Assembly (NCBI GenBank): GCA_022822905.1
Contig: JAJDYE010000008.1
Location: forward strand, 1-32,845
Source of the DNA: Acidimicrobiia bacterium
Lineage (GTDB): Bacteria; Actinomycetota; Acidimicrobiia; Acidimicrobiales; Bin134
DNA length: 32,845 nucleotides
Direction: 5' to 3'
Shown here: piece after piece, positions 16,013 through 24,185 of the stretch
Numbering within the stretch: the stretch's first letter is position 1
Layout of the letters: each line of letters starts with the position of its first letter
Notes under the pieces: model-generated
The model's input: the letters and a program-made list of their open reading frames with translations, nothing else
Database searches by the model: none
Told to the model about the DNA's origin: nothing
Position numbers and translations under genes: made by a program

Positions 16013-17127
16013 TCGAGCACGCCTCGGGCCAGTTTCCCGGCCTCGAGGTCGTCGAACGCCTTGTCGAGTTCGGCCAGGTCGTAGGTGGCCGACACCAACT
16101 CGTCCAGCAGCAGGCGGCCGTCTAGGTACAAGTCCACCAGGGCGGGAATGTCGAACGCCGGGCGGGCTGATCCGTAGCGGCAGCCCATGATCGACTTGTT
16201 CTGGTAGAGCTTGAACGGGGCGAGCTCCATCCGGGAGTCCATGCCCGCCACTCCCAAGATCACCATGCTGCCGCCGGGGCGCAGCATCTCTACCGCATCC
16301 ATCATCAGCGAGGTGTTGCCCACGCATTCCACCGAGTAGTCCACCCCGCCTGCGGTGATCTCCCGCACGGTCTCGATTGACGGGTCTTGGCCGGAGTCCA
16401 CGAAGTGAGTGGCGCCGAATTGGCGGGCAAATCCCTCCTTGGCGGGGTTGTTGTCGACGGCGACGATCTTGGTAGCCCCGGCGATGCGGGCGGCCTGGAT
16501 CACGTTGAGGCCGATGCCCCCCACGCCGATTACCGCCACAGAGTCGCCCCGGTAGACCTGTGCCCGGTTGAAGATGGCGCCGGTACCGGTGAGCACGCCG
16601 CAGCCGATGAGGCAGGCGCTGGTGAACGGCACCCGCTTGTCGATGGCCACAACTTGGCCTTGGCCTACCACCACCTCCTCGGCGAACACACCGGTGTTGG
16701 CGAAGCCCATGATCTCCTCGCCCTGGTAGGTGAAGTAGGCGGGCAAGTCGCCGGGGCCGGGCTCCTCGCCGGTCTCATTGCGCTTGGCGATGGCCGCACC
16801 GAGCTTGGAGGTCTGGCACAAGGTGGGGTGGCCAGTGGCACACACCGAGCAGCGCCCGCAGTTGTCGATGGTGGCGATCACCACATGATCGCCGGCCTCC
16901 ACGGTTGTCACATCGCTGCCCACCGCCACCACCTGTCCGGCACCCTCATGGCCCATCACGAATGGCGGAGAGAACATCTGTCCAAAGGTCCCGTTGATCA
17001 CCGACACGTCGGAGTGACACACCCCGGCTGCCCCGATCCGCACTCGAACCTGATCGGGTTCGAGATCGGTCACCCCGAGCCCCTCGACCACAACCGCGCC
17101 CTCGCCATCGAACAAGATGCCCCGCAT
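16003..17127 (-). CDS. Zinc-dependent alcohol dehydrogenase (class III-like MDR family)
   Basis: The 374-residue medium-chain dehydrogenase has catalytic zinc ligand C37 with CHSD, H60-E61 in MGHEGAG, and the structural zinc cysteines C90, C93, C96 and C104 (NCGRCSVCATGHPTLC). The NAD-binding motif is VIGVGGIGLNVIQAARIAGA. The length and the extra GVLTGTGAIFNRA segment place it with the class III or mycothiol/NDMA-dependent type used by actinobacteria for alcohols or aldehydes. AGAGGAG eight bases before the ATG is a good ribosome site, so this gene has a leader, unlike many neighbours. A NIPSNAP gene lies just upstream on the same strand; a 17-bp tandem duplication lies between them. Confidence 0.88.
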   Translation of the reverse strand: MRGILFDGEGAVVVEGLGVTDLEPDQVRVRIGAAGVCHSDVSVINGTFGQMFSPPFVMGHEGAGQVVAVGSDVTTVEAGDHVVIATIDNCGRCSVCATGHPTLCQTSKLGAAIAKRNETGEEPGPGDLPAYFTYQGEEIMGFANTGVFAEEVVVGQGQVVAIDKRVPFTSACLIGCGVLTGTGAIFNRAQVYRGDSVAVIGVGGIGLNVIQAARIAGATKIVAVDNNPAKEGFARQFGATHFVDSGQDPSIETVREITAGGVDYSVECVGNTSLMMDAVEMLRPGGSMVILGVAGMDSRMELAPFKLYQNKSIMGCRYGSARPAFDIPALVDLYLDGRLLLDELVSATYDLAELDKAFDDLEAGKLARGVLDLS

Positions 17128-17143
17128 GGTTGGTGCTCCTCTC

Positions 17144-17177
17144 TGCCTATGACCGTTTGATGCCTATGGCCGATTGA
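17144..17177. repeat. 17-bp tandem duplication at the 3' end of the NIPSNAP gene
   Basis: Two adjacent 17-bp units beginning TGCCTATG differ at two positions. The second contains the final codons and stop of the NIPSNAP gene (minus strand); the first is an untranslated copy between that gene and the dehydrogenase. Confidence 0.8.
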
Positions 17178-17907
17178 TATAGGTGTCGTCTTCGTATGCC
17201 TCGGGGCCGGTGAGCGTGCCGGGGGCTGGGGTCATCAGCTCCTCCCTAAAGCGGGTGGTGTACTGCTGGGCCGTGGTCCGCCACGCTACGAGCCGGTCGT
17301 CGCCGTCGACCCCCTCGTCGAATCCGCCGGCCGCGTCGGCAGCTTTGTTCAGTCGAATATAGGCCTCGGGGGAAGCGGCCCACACCGTGCACACCTCATA
17401 GTCGTGGTGCAGCACCTCCCACAGCCCCATGCAGGTGTAGCCGTAGTCGGCGGCGGCGGGCAGGTAGTCGGCAGCCATGGCGGCCAGATAATCGCGGGCC
17501 GATCCCGGCCGCACCTCGGTCAACTCGTGGATGTACAGCGTGCCCCGCACCTCACCGGCGAGCACCGATGCCACCGGAGGCGATTCGGGTACTGATCCCA
17601 GCACTCGGTCGTAGCCGCCGGTGCGGAGTTTGTAGGCCTCCTCCCACCATTCGTCGAGCAGGTCGTTGGACTTCCGCTTGAGGTTGAGCCGATCCACCCG
17701 CTCGAGCCAGCCGTCCCAGCCCCCCGAGTCCCACAGGTTCACCACCTGAGGCCAGCGGGCAGTGATCCCCATGGTGTACCAAGTGCCTAGGAGTTCGAAG
17801 CCCACCCGGGCGTCCCGGTTCTGGATCTTGATGTGCTCCATGTAGGGCCACGCCGCCTGGCCCATGATGTCGACATACTCGTGCAAGATGATCTCTCGTT
17901 TTGCCAC
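17164..17907 (-). CDS. NIPSNAP-family protein
   Basis: The 247-residue protein contains two ferredoxin-like alpha/beta repeats typical of NIPSNAP or dimeric alpha-beta barrel proteins. The first starts ILHEYVDIMGQAAWPYMEHI with VVNLWDSGGWDGWLERVD; the second starts GTLYIHELTEVRPGSARDYLAAM, with CMGLWEVLHHDYEVCTVWA. The family is found beside catabolic enzymes and may bind small hydrophobic metabolites, but no reaction is established. The start is GTG with TAGTGT seven bases upstream, another leaderless-type arrangement. It lies 36 bp before the zinc dehydrogenase on the same strand and is probably co-transcribed, suggesting a linked oxidation pathway. The same organism type often carries many such paralogues. 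Confidence 0.7.
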   Translation of the reverse strand: MAKREIILHEYVDIMGQAAWPYMEHIKIQNRDARVGFELLGTWYTMGITARWPQVVNLWDSGGWDGWLERVDRLNLKRKSNDLLDEWWEEAYKLRTGGYDRVLGSVPESPPVASVLAGEVRGTLYIHELTEVRPGSARDYLAAMAADYLPAAADYGYTCMGLWEVLHHDYEVCTVWAASPEAYIRLNKAADAAGGFDEGVDGDDRLVAWRTTAQQYTTRFREELMTPAPGTLTGPEAYEDDTYINRP

Positions 17908-17914
17908 GGCCAGG

Positions 17915-17920
17915 ACACTA
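17915..17920 (-). promoter_or_regulatory. Putative -10 box of the NIPSNAP/dehydrogenase unit
   Basis: TAGTGT on the minus strand, seven bases before the GTG at 17907. Confidence 0.4.
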
Positions 17921-17963
17921 CCGGGAGATGTCGATCAAGGAGTTGTTGAGAGCTCGGGGCCCG

Positions 17964-18266
17964 TCAGACGAGCACCGCCACCACGATTACCAGCACGATC
18001 ACGGCAACAAGGGCCACTGACGCCAGCAGCATGGCACCGGGCAGCCGTTTGCCGAAGAGGCGGATCATTCGCCGGCTGGGGATGGGCGGAGCTGGCTCGT
18101 TAAGGGGGATTGCCCGGGGGGCCACTGCGATGCCAGGCGGGTCGATGCCAGGCTGCTCTCCGTCGCGGACCTTTTCAGTCCATTTTGTGCCATCCCACCA
18201 TCGGGCGTCATGCCGCCCGAATGGGTCGGTATGCCAAGAGGCGTCGGGCTCGGTGTTCGCTGCCAA
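17964..18266 (-). CDS. DUF2510-containing small membrane protein
   Basis: About 100 residues if translation starts at TTG (18266). Residues 11-36 form a DUF2510 motif (WHTDPFGRHDARWWDGTKWTEKV, cited by its W...DPFGR...RWWDG..WT residues), an actinobacterial tryptophan-rich module found next to membrane segments. A proline-rich linker follows, and residues about 78-100 are a single strongly hydrophobic C-terminal helix, so the module should face the cytoplasm with a tail anchor. The function of the family is unknown. A longer frame to 18416 exists but would overlap the neighbouring divergent gene and lacks DUF2510-type sequence. TAGACT ten bases upstream of the TTG is a possible -10 box. Confidence 0.65.
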   Translation of the reverse strand: MAANTEPDASWHTDPFGRHDARWWDGTKWTEKVRDGEQPGIDPPGIAVAPRAIPLNEPAPPIPSRRMIRLFGKRLPGAMLLASVALVAVIVLVIVVAVLV

Positions 18267-18312
18267 CTCAATGCTGAGTCTAACCAGACCAACAGCCTGC
18301 TGGCAGGGCAGA

Positions 18313-18861
18313 ATGGCGGCTGTGGACAGCCAGGCCCAGCTTGCCGAACTTTTGTCCAAGCAAGAGATCATCGAACTGCTGTATCGGTACTGCCGGGGGG
18401 TGGACCGCCTCGACATGGAGATGGTCCGCTCGTGCTACCACCCGGACGCCACCGATTCCCACGGCACTTTCGAGGGCACCGTGGACGAGTATCTGGTGTG
18501 GAGCGAGCGTCTGCTACGTCGCTACACCGGCTCGGTCCACAACGTGTTGAACGTGTTTGTGGAAGTCGACCCGGAGTTGGCAACGTCGGCCGATGGAGGC
18601 ACTGTGCAATGGGCTCGCTCCGAAGCCCACGGCATCGCCCGTCATTGGACTGAAGGAGGGCCGCCGGAATTGAACCTGTCGGTGGGCTTCCGCTTCATCG
18701 ACGACTTGTGCCGGCGAGGCGGCGGACCTTGGCTCATCCAGCGGCGGGTGGCTACCACGGAATGGGTGCGAGAAGAGCAGTTCCGTCCTTTCGATGAGCG
18801 CTTCTTGCGAGGCAGCCGAGACCGCTCTGATCCGGTTTATGCTCCCCGTCCTGACCAATAG
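18313..18861 (+). CDS. SnoaL-like (NTF2-fold) protein
   Basis: The 182-residue protein shows the SnoaL_4-type pattern: an N-terminal helix SKQEIIELLYRYCRGVDRLDMEMVRSCYHPDATDSHG, with D31 and the H/D pair near 43-50, then VHNVLNVFVEVD, a GTVQWARSEAHGIARH strand and GFRFIDDLCRRGGGPWLIQRRVATTEW. NTF2-fold enzymes of this type act as hydratases, isomerases or ring-hydroxylating dioxygenase small-subunit relatives on polyketides, steroids or terpenes. The exact reaction is unknown. The start at 18313 fits the family N terminus; a longer frame to 18031 lies over the divergent DUF2510 gene and is rejected. There is no strong ribosome site. Confidence 0.72.
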   Translation: MAAVDSQAQLAELLSKQEIIELLYRYCRGVDRLDMEMVRSCYHPDATDSHGTFEGTVDEYLVWSERLLRRYTGSVHNVLNVFVEVDPELATSADGGTVQWARSEAHGIARHWTEGGPPELNLSVGFRFIDDLCRRGGGPWLIQRRVATTEWVREEQFRPFDERFLRGSRDRSDPVYAPRPDQ

Positions 18862-18882
18862 GCCGCTGGTCGAACCGAGAAC

Positions 18883-18888
18883 TACCAT
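18883..18888 (+). promoter_or_regulatory. Putative -10 box of the dienelactone hydrolase operon
   Basis: TACCAT lies eight bases before the ATG at 18897. Confidence 0.4.
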
Positions 18889-18896
18889 CGGCAGCT

Positions 18897-19613
18897 ATGC
18901 AAACCGAGAACGTAGAACTCTCCACTGCCGATGGCCCGATGAGGCTGTACGTCGCCCGCCCCGATGGCGAGCCGAGTGCCGCGGTAATCGTGATCATGGA
19001 GGCCTTCGGGCTGAACGGCCATATCGAGGACGTAACCCGACGGGTAGCGGCCGAGGGCTATCTGGCGGTGGCCCCCGATCTGTATCACCGCTATGAGAAT
19101 AATCTGGCCGGCTACGACGAGATGGACAAGATATTCGAGATGATGGGCAACCTCCTCGACTCCCACTCCCTGATGGACGTGGACGCCGCTCTCGGCTATC
19201 TGGCCGACCAGGGGATTCCCTCCAACAAGGTGGGCATCACCGGATTCTGCATGGGCGGCCGGGTCACCTTCCTCACGGCCATCAGCCGCCCAGTGGGCGC
19301 GGCGGTCACCTATTACGGCGGGGCCATCGTGACCGACGGGTTCACCCCGGGCCAGCCCAAGCTGGCTGACCGCCATGGCGACCTCCAGTGCCCGTGGCTG
19401 GGCCTGTTCGGCGACCTCGACGGCATGATCCCGGTCGAGGGTGTTGAGCAACTTCGGTCCGACCTCGATGGCAACGCCCAGCCCACCGACATCGTGCGCT
19501 ACGCCGATGCCGACCACGGGTTCCTGTGCGACGAGCGCCCGTCGTACAACGCCGACGCTGCCTCCGATGGCTGGTCCCGTATGGCGGCCTGGTTCGGCGC
19601 GCATTTGTCGTGA
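18897..19613 (+). CDS. Dienelactone hydrolase family protein
   Basis: The 238-residue alpha/beta hydrolase has the cysteine-type nucleophile elbow of carboxymethylenebutenolidases: GFCMGGR with C118, acid near D173/D175 in FGDLDGMIP, and histidine H207 in ADHGFLCDERPSYN. E35 in VIVMEAFGL-like context (IVIMEAFGLN) is the residue that activates the cysteine in this family. The substrate may be dienelactone from ring cleavage or another lactone. Its TGA overlaps the GTG of the next gene by four bases, so it is coupled to the 3-hydroxyacyl-CoA dehydrogenase and probably also to the alcohol dehydrogenase after it, forming a three-gene catabolic operon. Confidence 0.87.
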   Translation: MQTENVELSTADGPMRLYVARPDGEPSAAVIVIMEAFGLNGHIEDVTRRVAAEGYLAVAPDLYHRYENNLAGYDEMDKIFEMMGNLLDSHSLMDVDAALGYLADQGIPSNKVGITGFCMGGRVTFLTAISRPVGAAVTYYGGAIVTDGFTPGQPKLADRHGDLQCPWLGLFGDLDGMIPVEGVEQLRSDLDGNAQPTDIVRYADADHGFLCDERPSYNADAASDGWSRMAAWFGAHLS

Positions 19614-20368
19614 CCGCCGGCGCAGAGAAAATCGGAGTCATCGGCTCGGGGGTGATGGGCTCGGGCATCGCTCAGGTGATGGCCATCGCCGGCCATCCCG
19701 TGGTGGCCTTCGATATTGATCCCGACATTGTTGCGGCCGCCCCCGGTCTGGTGTCCGAGGGCCGATTCGGCATCCAGGGGGCAGTGGCCCGGGGCAAGAT
19801 GACCGAGGCCGAGGCTGAAGCTGCGCTGGCCCGCATCGACTTCACCACTGACCGGGATGCATCTGCGGGCGTCGATGTGATTATCGAAGCGGTCCCCGAG
19901 CGCCTGGACCTCAAGATTCAGTTGTTCCGAGAGCTCGACCAAGAGTGCCCGGAGCACACCATTTTCGCATCCAACTCCAGCGGGTATCCGGTACAGGCCT
20001 TGGCGGTGGCTACCGATCGAGCCGACAGGGTAATCGGATGGCACTGGGCATCGCCGCCGCCGGTGATGAAGCTGGCTGAGATCGTAAGGGCGCCGCAAAC
20101 CTCCGACGAGACCACCGAGACCATCTGTCGCCTGGCGGCAGCCGCAGGCAAGAACCCCGTGGTCATCAAAGACTCGGCCATGAGCTGGGGCTACGTCACC
20201 AATCGGGTGTACGGGGCCATGATCCGAGAGGCCAACGCGGTAGTGGCCGAGGGTGTGGCCAGCCGGGAAGAAGTCGATCGGCTCATGGTGGACTGCTTCC
20301 GGTGGCCGTCAGGCCCTTACGGCATGGTCTCCGGTGCCACCACCGGCTGGAAGGCCGGCAAGAAGTAA
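19610..20368 (+). CDS. 3-hydroxyacyl-CoA dehydrogenase family protein, short C-terminal domain
   Basis: About 252 residues from the overlapping GTG. Residues 8-23 are the NAD-binding GVIGSGVMGSGIAQVM motif, followed by VIEAVPERLDLKIQLFRELD, IFASNSSGYPV and GWHWASPPPVMKLAEIV, with H and E in the positions of the catalytic pair of 3-hydroxybutyryl-CoA dehydrogenases. SWGYVTNRVYGAMIREANAVVAEGVAS begins the helical dimer domain. That domain ends abruptly after GPYGMVSGATTGWKAGKK, whereas typical single-domain members run about 30 residues further. It may have a shortened C terminus or be a divergent dehydrogenase. An upstream extension to 19526 would lie inside the hydrolase gene and is rejected. 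Confidence 0.8.
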   Translation: MTAGAEKIGVIGSGVMGSGIAQVMAIAGHPVVAFDIDPDIVAAAPGLVSEGRFGIQGAVARGKMTEAEAEAALARIDFTTDRDASAGVDVIIEAVPERLDLKIQLFRELDQECPEHTIFASNSSGYPVQALAVATDRADRVIGWHWASPPPVMKLAEIVRAPQTSDETTETICRLAAAAGKNPVVIKDSAMSWGYVTNRVYGAMIREANAVVAEGVASREEVDRLMVDCFRWPSGPYGMVSGATTGWKAGKK

Positions 20369-20387
20369 ACCCAAAAGAGAGGTTTCC

Positions 20388-21485
20388 ATGAAGGCAGCAC
20401 TCCTGGCATCGCCGGCCACGCCGTTGGTGATGGCCGACGTGGATTGCGTCGATCCCGGGCCGGGGCAGGTGCGGGTGCAGGTCACCCACTGCGGGCTGTG
20501 CCACTCCGATCTGACCATGATCGATGCTCCTGAGATGATGACCCCGATCATTTTGGGCCACGAGGCCGCCGGGATCGTCGACGCGGTGGGCCCGGGGGTG
20601 GACTCCCTGGCCGAAGGTGACCACGTGATGCTGTCACCGTTTGGCCCGTGCGGGACGTGCTACTGGTGTGTGCGAGGGGAGATGACGCTGTGCGCATCGG
20701 CGGCCTCGATGTTCATGGGGACGATGCCCGATGGCTCGATTCCGTTCTCAATGGACGGCCAGCCGGTGTACCGGGGCCTGGGCGTGGCTGGATTCGGCGA
20801 GTTGACTCTGGTGGCCGAATCAGCCGCCGTCAAGATCTACCCCGAGGTGCCCCTGGAAGTGGCCGCGGTGATCGGATGCGCCATCCAGACCGGCGTGGGC
20901 GCGGTGCTCAACACTGCCCAGGTGGAAGAAGGCGCCACCGTGTTGGTGATGGGCCTGGGCGGCGTGGGTATGTCGGTGGTGCAGGGAGCCCGCCTGGCCG
21001 GTGCGTCCCGCATCTTCGCCTCCGACCCGGTGGCCGACCGCCGCAACGCCGCAGTGGCTTTCGGGGCCACAGACCTGCTCGACCCGACCGAGACCGATGT
21101 GGTGGCCCACGTGCAAGAGGCCACCAAGGGGATCGGCGCCGATTACGCCTTTGACGCCGCCGGCGCTGGCCCGCTAGTGGAGGCGGGCCTGGCCGCCACC
21201 CGCAACGGCGGCACCACGGTGATGGTGGGCGCGCCCGCCCTAGAGCACACTGTGACCATCAACCCCGCGGTCATGTATCTGACTGCCGAGAAGAAGTTGC
21301 TGGGCTGCCTGTTCGGCGGCTGCAACTCCCAGCGAGAGGTTCCCCGCCTGCTGTCCCTGTGGCAAAACGGCCGCCTCGACCTGGAGCCCATGATCACCGC
21401 CCGCCGCCCCATCAACGAGATCAACGCCGGCCTAGACGACCTCCGAGCCAGCATCGGCATCAGAACTGTTTTCAGCCTGAGCTGA
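20388..21485 (+). CDS. Zinc-dependent alcohol dehydrogenase (MDR family)
   Basis: The 365-residue protein has catalytic zinc ligands C38 (CHSD) and H58-E59 (LGHEAAG), and structural zinc cysteines C88, C91, C94 and C102 in PCGTCYWCVRGEMTLC. The NAD-binding motif is VMGLGGVGMSVVQGARLAGA. It is related to, but clearly distinct from, the dehydrogenase at 16003-17127; both fall in the actinobacterial NDMA/class III-like group. AGAGAGG seven bases before the ATG is a strong ribosome site and sets the start; a longer frame to 20253 overlaps the previous gene. As the last gene of the hydrolase/dehydrogenase operon it would oxidise an alcohol intermediate. Confidence 0.88.
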   Translation: MKAALLASPATPLVMADVDCVDPGPGQVRVQVTHCGLCHSDLTMIDAPEMMTPIILGHEAAGIVDAVGPGVDSLAEGDHVMLSPFGPCGTCYWCVRGEMTLCASAASMFMGTMPDGSIPFSMDGQPVYRGLGVAGFGELTLVAESAAVKIYPEVPLEVAAVIGCAIQTGVGAVLNTAQVEEGATVLVMGLGGVGMSVVQGARLAGASRIFASDPVADRRNAAVAFGATDLLDPTETDVVAHVQEATKGIGADYAFDAAGAGPLVEAGLAATRNGGTTVMVGAPALEHTVTINPAVMYLTAEKKLLGCLFGGCNSQREVPRLLSLWQNGRLDLEPMITARRPINEINAGLDDLRASIGIRTVFSLS

Positions 21486-21508
21486 ATCGTCGTCGGTTCC
21501 GAACGCGT

Positions 21509-22537
21509 TTAGCCCTGGTTGCTGAACCCAGGGGGGAACGGAAGCTGAGCCTCTCCTCCATCTGGCATGTGCTGCTTGTCAGGCGTCGGCTTGTCCTGTG
21601 CTTCGATGAGCAAGTCTTCCAATTCATCCAACGATCCGACGGGGGCCGCCCCCAATCGCTCCAAGCGTTCGTTGCCTGGGCCTTCACCTGATCCCCGCCA
21701 CACAGAAACCGGTCCGAAGCCGTGTTTGAGGGCCTCGACCGCCCCTGCCCATGTCCCGCCGGACTCCACGTCGCTGGCCACAACCAGCGTTGTCAACGAA
21801 CCGGCATAGATGAGCTTGTTCCGGCCCATGGCCGTTCCCGTTGTGAACCTGGCATCAGGCTTGTAGGGAGTACACAACAGAGCACGGCCATCGAGGATCG
21901 CCCGTCGGGTGTCCGGCCGTTTGAGCTGGCGCTCCATCGAGTCGGCCAGAAAGCCGATCGCGGTACCCGCTGCTCCTTCCTCATCAACAGCCGCGTTCAT
22001 GGCCAGCTGATCCACTCCCCGAGCGCCACCGGAAACCACCGACAAACCCAGCCGGGAAGCCAACCGGGCCGCGCCCTGGGCTACTTCGGCGCCTTCCTCG
22101 CAAATATCTCGACTTCCAACTACTCCGAGACCCGAGCGGCTGAAGAGTTCAAGGGAGCCAGCAGCGTGCAACACCACCGGAGCCTTCTCCTTCAGCCGAT
22201 ACCGGAACAGGCATGGATAGTGCTCGTCAAACGGAGTGATGGTGTGAATGCCCGATTGCTTCAACCGGTCGACTTCAAAGGCCATCGCAATAGCTCGATC
22301 GAAGAGGGCTGCAATCCTGGAAGCCGTCTCTTCGGTCAGACCGTGCACGGTGCATAGCGAATCAGGCGGTGCTTCAAGAAGCGCGCTTGGTCGGCTGGCA
22401 ATTTCAGATCGCTGCCAGTACTCCGCAGAGGTAAACGGCTTGACCCCTTCTGAGGCCAATCTGCTGGTGAGCAACAGAGCGGCCAAAGAGTCCTGGTTCG
22501 CTCTACTCCCGCACTCGGTTCGTCCGAACTCAGTCAC
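21509..22537 (-). CDS. Divergent DprA/SMF-like protein of the RecQ-PRTase cassette
   Basis: The protein has 342 residues. After a helical N-terminal region (1-100), with PFDEHYPCLFRYRLKEKAPVVL matching the DprA entry segment, there is a Rossmann-like SLOG core: GVVGSRD (138-143), VVSGGARGVDQLAMNAA (168-183), an AIGFLADSM segment, GRNKLIYAGS (238-247) and SGGTWAG (259-265). Canonical DprA has SGxAxGID..AH; here the histidine is M. DprA loads RecA on incoming DNA; diverged SMF/LOG relatives occur in conflict systems, where they may process nucleotides. The GTG start overlaps the helicase stop by eight bases; a longer frame to 22615 is unlikely. Lower GC than flanking metabolic genes suggests horizontal acquisition with the helicase. 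Confidence 0.78.
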   Translation of the reverse strand: MTEFGRTECGSRANQDSLAALLLTSRLASEGVKPFTSAEYWQRSEIASRPSALLEAPPDSLCTVHGLTEETASRIAALFDRAIAMAFEVDRLKQSGIHTITPFDEHYPCLFRYRLKEKAPVVLHAAGSLELFSRSGLGVVGSRDICEEGAEVAQGAARLASRLGLSVVSGGARGVDQLAMNAAVDEEGAAGTAIGFLADSMERQLKRPDTRRAILDGRALLCTPYKPDARFTTGTAMGRNKLIYAGSLTTLVVASDVESGGTWAGAVEALKHGFGPVSVWRGSGEGPGNERLERLGAAPVGSLDELEDLLIEAQDKPTPDKQHMPDGGEAQLPFPPGFSNQG

Positions 22538-24185
22538 GCGCAGACCTTCCCGCCGTATCTGCCAAGGCAAACGGGTAGACCGGTCCAGCACCAGCTTCTC
22601 GAAGCTGAGCAGCAATCACTGTGAATGTCCATCGGGAGTCCACGATGTCGTCCACCAACAGTACGGGTTCAGAAGAAACCTCTGAGATGATCCTGAATGC
22701 ATCCTTGATGTTGGCGTATTGCTTGGCACTGTTCTGCATGGACTTCTGCGGCTGGGTGTCTTGGGCTTTGTCAACTGAATCATGGCACGGCAGCCCCAGC
22801 TCCTGGGCGATGCGTTGGGCTAAGTCTCGGACAAGCGCAGGATGCCTGCGGGAGGGGACATAGGTAACCCAGGTCGGTGCAGGATCAGGCTTCCAGCGGT
22901 TTCGGATCAGTGTTATAGATGCCGCAACCAGTTCGTCGTCGAAACGTCCTTCGGCTTTTCCTTCTTGGGCGAGTGCTCCCCAGCCCCCATCACCCCATAG
23001 GGCCAGCACGCGACCAGATTCACAGCGTTGATCCGTGGGGATCCTGCCCTCTCCTGGAATCTGCTTCCGGGGTTCAATCGGAAGTTCTCTTCCCCTGAGG
23101 AAGTCCACTGCGGCCTGAACTGCTTGGGAGCCCACCTCGAGCTCTCTGCGGTCAGAGAGGCAGTTGTCGCAGATTCCGCAAGGAAGTGTATGCGGATCAT
23201 CCAAGTACGACCTGAGTAAGTTCATTCGGCATTGGTCAGCGATGGCATATTCGGCCATCTGAGCCTGTTCCTGCCACCGCAGATCAGTGACTTCCTTAAC
23301 CCGCTCACTGTCGTAACTCCATGGTTGGAGCTTCCGCTGCCAACCGGTGGGGGTACGCTCGACCGCGCCGTCGACCTCCAGAATCTTCAGGATCTGCTCA
23401 AGCCGCGACCGTCGAATGTTCACAACCCGCTCGATTTCAGTGAGCTTCAAGGAGATTGCCGTTCGCTCCAGCAACCCCACAATCTCATGGGCTTGGGCAA
23501 TGGTGGGGAACGCCGAGTCGATGAAATAGTTCTGAATGTCAACGTCCTCGTAGCCCTGGAGAAGGATGCCCCACGACTCGGTCAGGTTCCGCCCGGCTCT
23601 CCCTACCTGCTGATAATAGGCAATCGGGGAGCCCGGTGTCTGATAGTGGATGACGAAGGAGAGGTCGGGTTTGTCGAATCCCATTCCAAGTGCGGAAGTC
23701 GCCGCGACGACCTTCACCTGATTGCCTAGTAGCTGTTGCTCGATCTCCATTCGGTGGTCATTGTCAGAGTCACCCGAGTAGGCCACGGCGATGATCCCCT
23801 GGGAGGTAAGCCAGTCTGCAACCCTCTCAGCATCTCGGATCGTCAGGCAATAGACGATTCCGGTTCCGGGCAGCCTGGGAATCGTTTCAGCCAACCACGC
23901 CAGTCGCTTTTGCTGGGGCGCTGGTTCGTACACGCGGAGCCGCAATCCTTGTCGAGCAAGGGAGCCTCGAATGGGAACCAGTTCACCCCCAAGCTGTTCA
24001 GCGACATCTGCCACGACCCGATCATTGGCCGTCGCAGTGCAGCCCAAGACGGGAATTCCTTGAGGAAGCAGGTTCAAGACTCCCTTGATCCGCCGGTAAT
24101 CGGGCCGAAAGTCGTGGCCCCAATCCGAAATGCAATGGACCTCGTCAACCACTAACAAGCCGCCGCGCCGGGCCAACGACGGCAT
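22530..24185 (-). CDS. RecQ-family helicase, C-terminal fragment, fused to a phosphoribosyltransferase-like domain
   Basis: This 551-residue frame continues the helicase begun at 24607 after a one-base frameshift. It starts RMPSLARRGGLLVVDEVHCISDWGHD-like, giving motif II DEVH and the RecQ SDWGHDFRPDYRRI block, then CTATAN (motif III), TGIVYCLTIRDAERV, VVAATSALGMGFDKPD and YYQQVGRAGR (motifs IV-VI), a winged-helix-like region, and a cysteine set C-x2-C in LPCGICDNCLSDRR resembling the RecQ zinc site. Residues about 440-551 form a PRTase-like domain with VLLVDDIVDSRWTFTVIAAQLREAG. Actinobacterial relatives carry the same fusion in one frame. The internal ATG at 24183 is not a natural start. 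If the shift is real, this piece alone lacks Walker A. Confidence 0.8.
   Translation of the reverse strand: MPSLARRGGLLVVDEVHCISDWGHDFRPDYRRIKGVLNLLPQGIPVLGCTATANDRVVADVAEQLGGELVPIRGSLARQGLRLRVYEPAPQQKRLAWLAETIPRLPGTGIVYCLTIRDAERVADWLTSQGIIAVAYSGDSDNDHRMEIEQQLLGNQVKVVAATSALGMGFDKPDLSFVIHYQTPGSPIAYYQQVGRAGRNLTESWGILLQGYEDVDIQNYFIDSAFPTIAQAHEIVGLLERTAISLKLTEIERVVNIRRSRLEQILKILEVDGAVERTPTGWQRKLQPWSYDSERVKEVTDLRWQEQAQMAEYAIADQCRMNLLRSYLDDPHTLPCGICDNCLSDRRELEVGSQAVQAAVDFLRGRELPIEPRKQIPGEGRIPTDQRCESGRVLALWGDGGWGALAQEGKAEGRFDDELVAASITLIRNRWKPDPAPTWVTYVPSRRHPALVRDLAQRIAQELGLPCHDSVDKAQDTQPQKSMQNSAKQYANIKDAFRIISEVSSEPVLLVDDIVDSRWTFTVIAAQLREAGAGPVYPFALADTAGRSARD

Noticed and set aside
18031..18312. N-terminal extension of the SnoaL-like gene
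   Set aside because: It lies over the DUF2510 gene on the other strand and has no family similarity; the start at 18313 fits the fold.
21471..21486. TTCAGC/GCTGAA hairpin over the stop of the alcohol dehydrogenase gene
   Set aside because: Six pairs and no U tract; too weak to call as a terminator.
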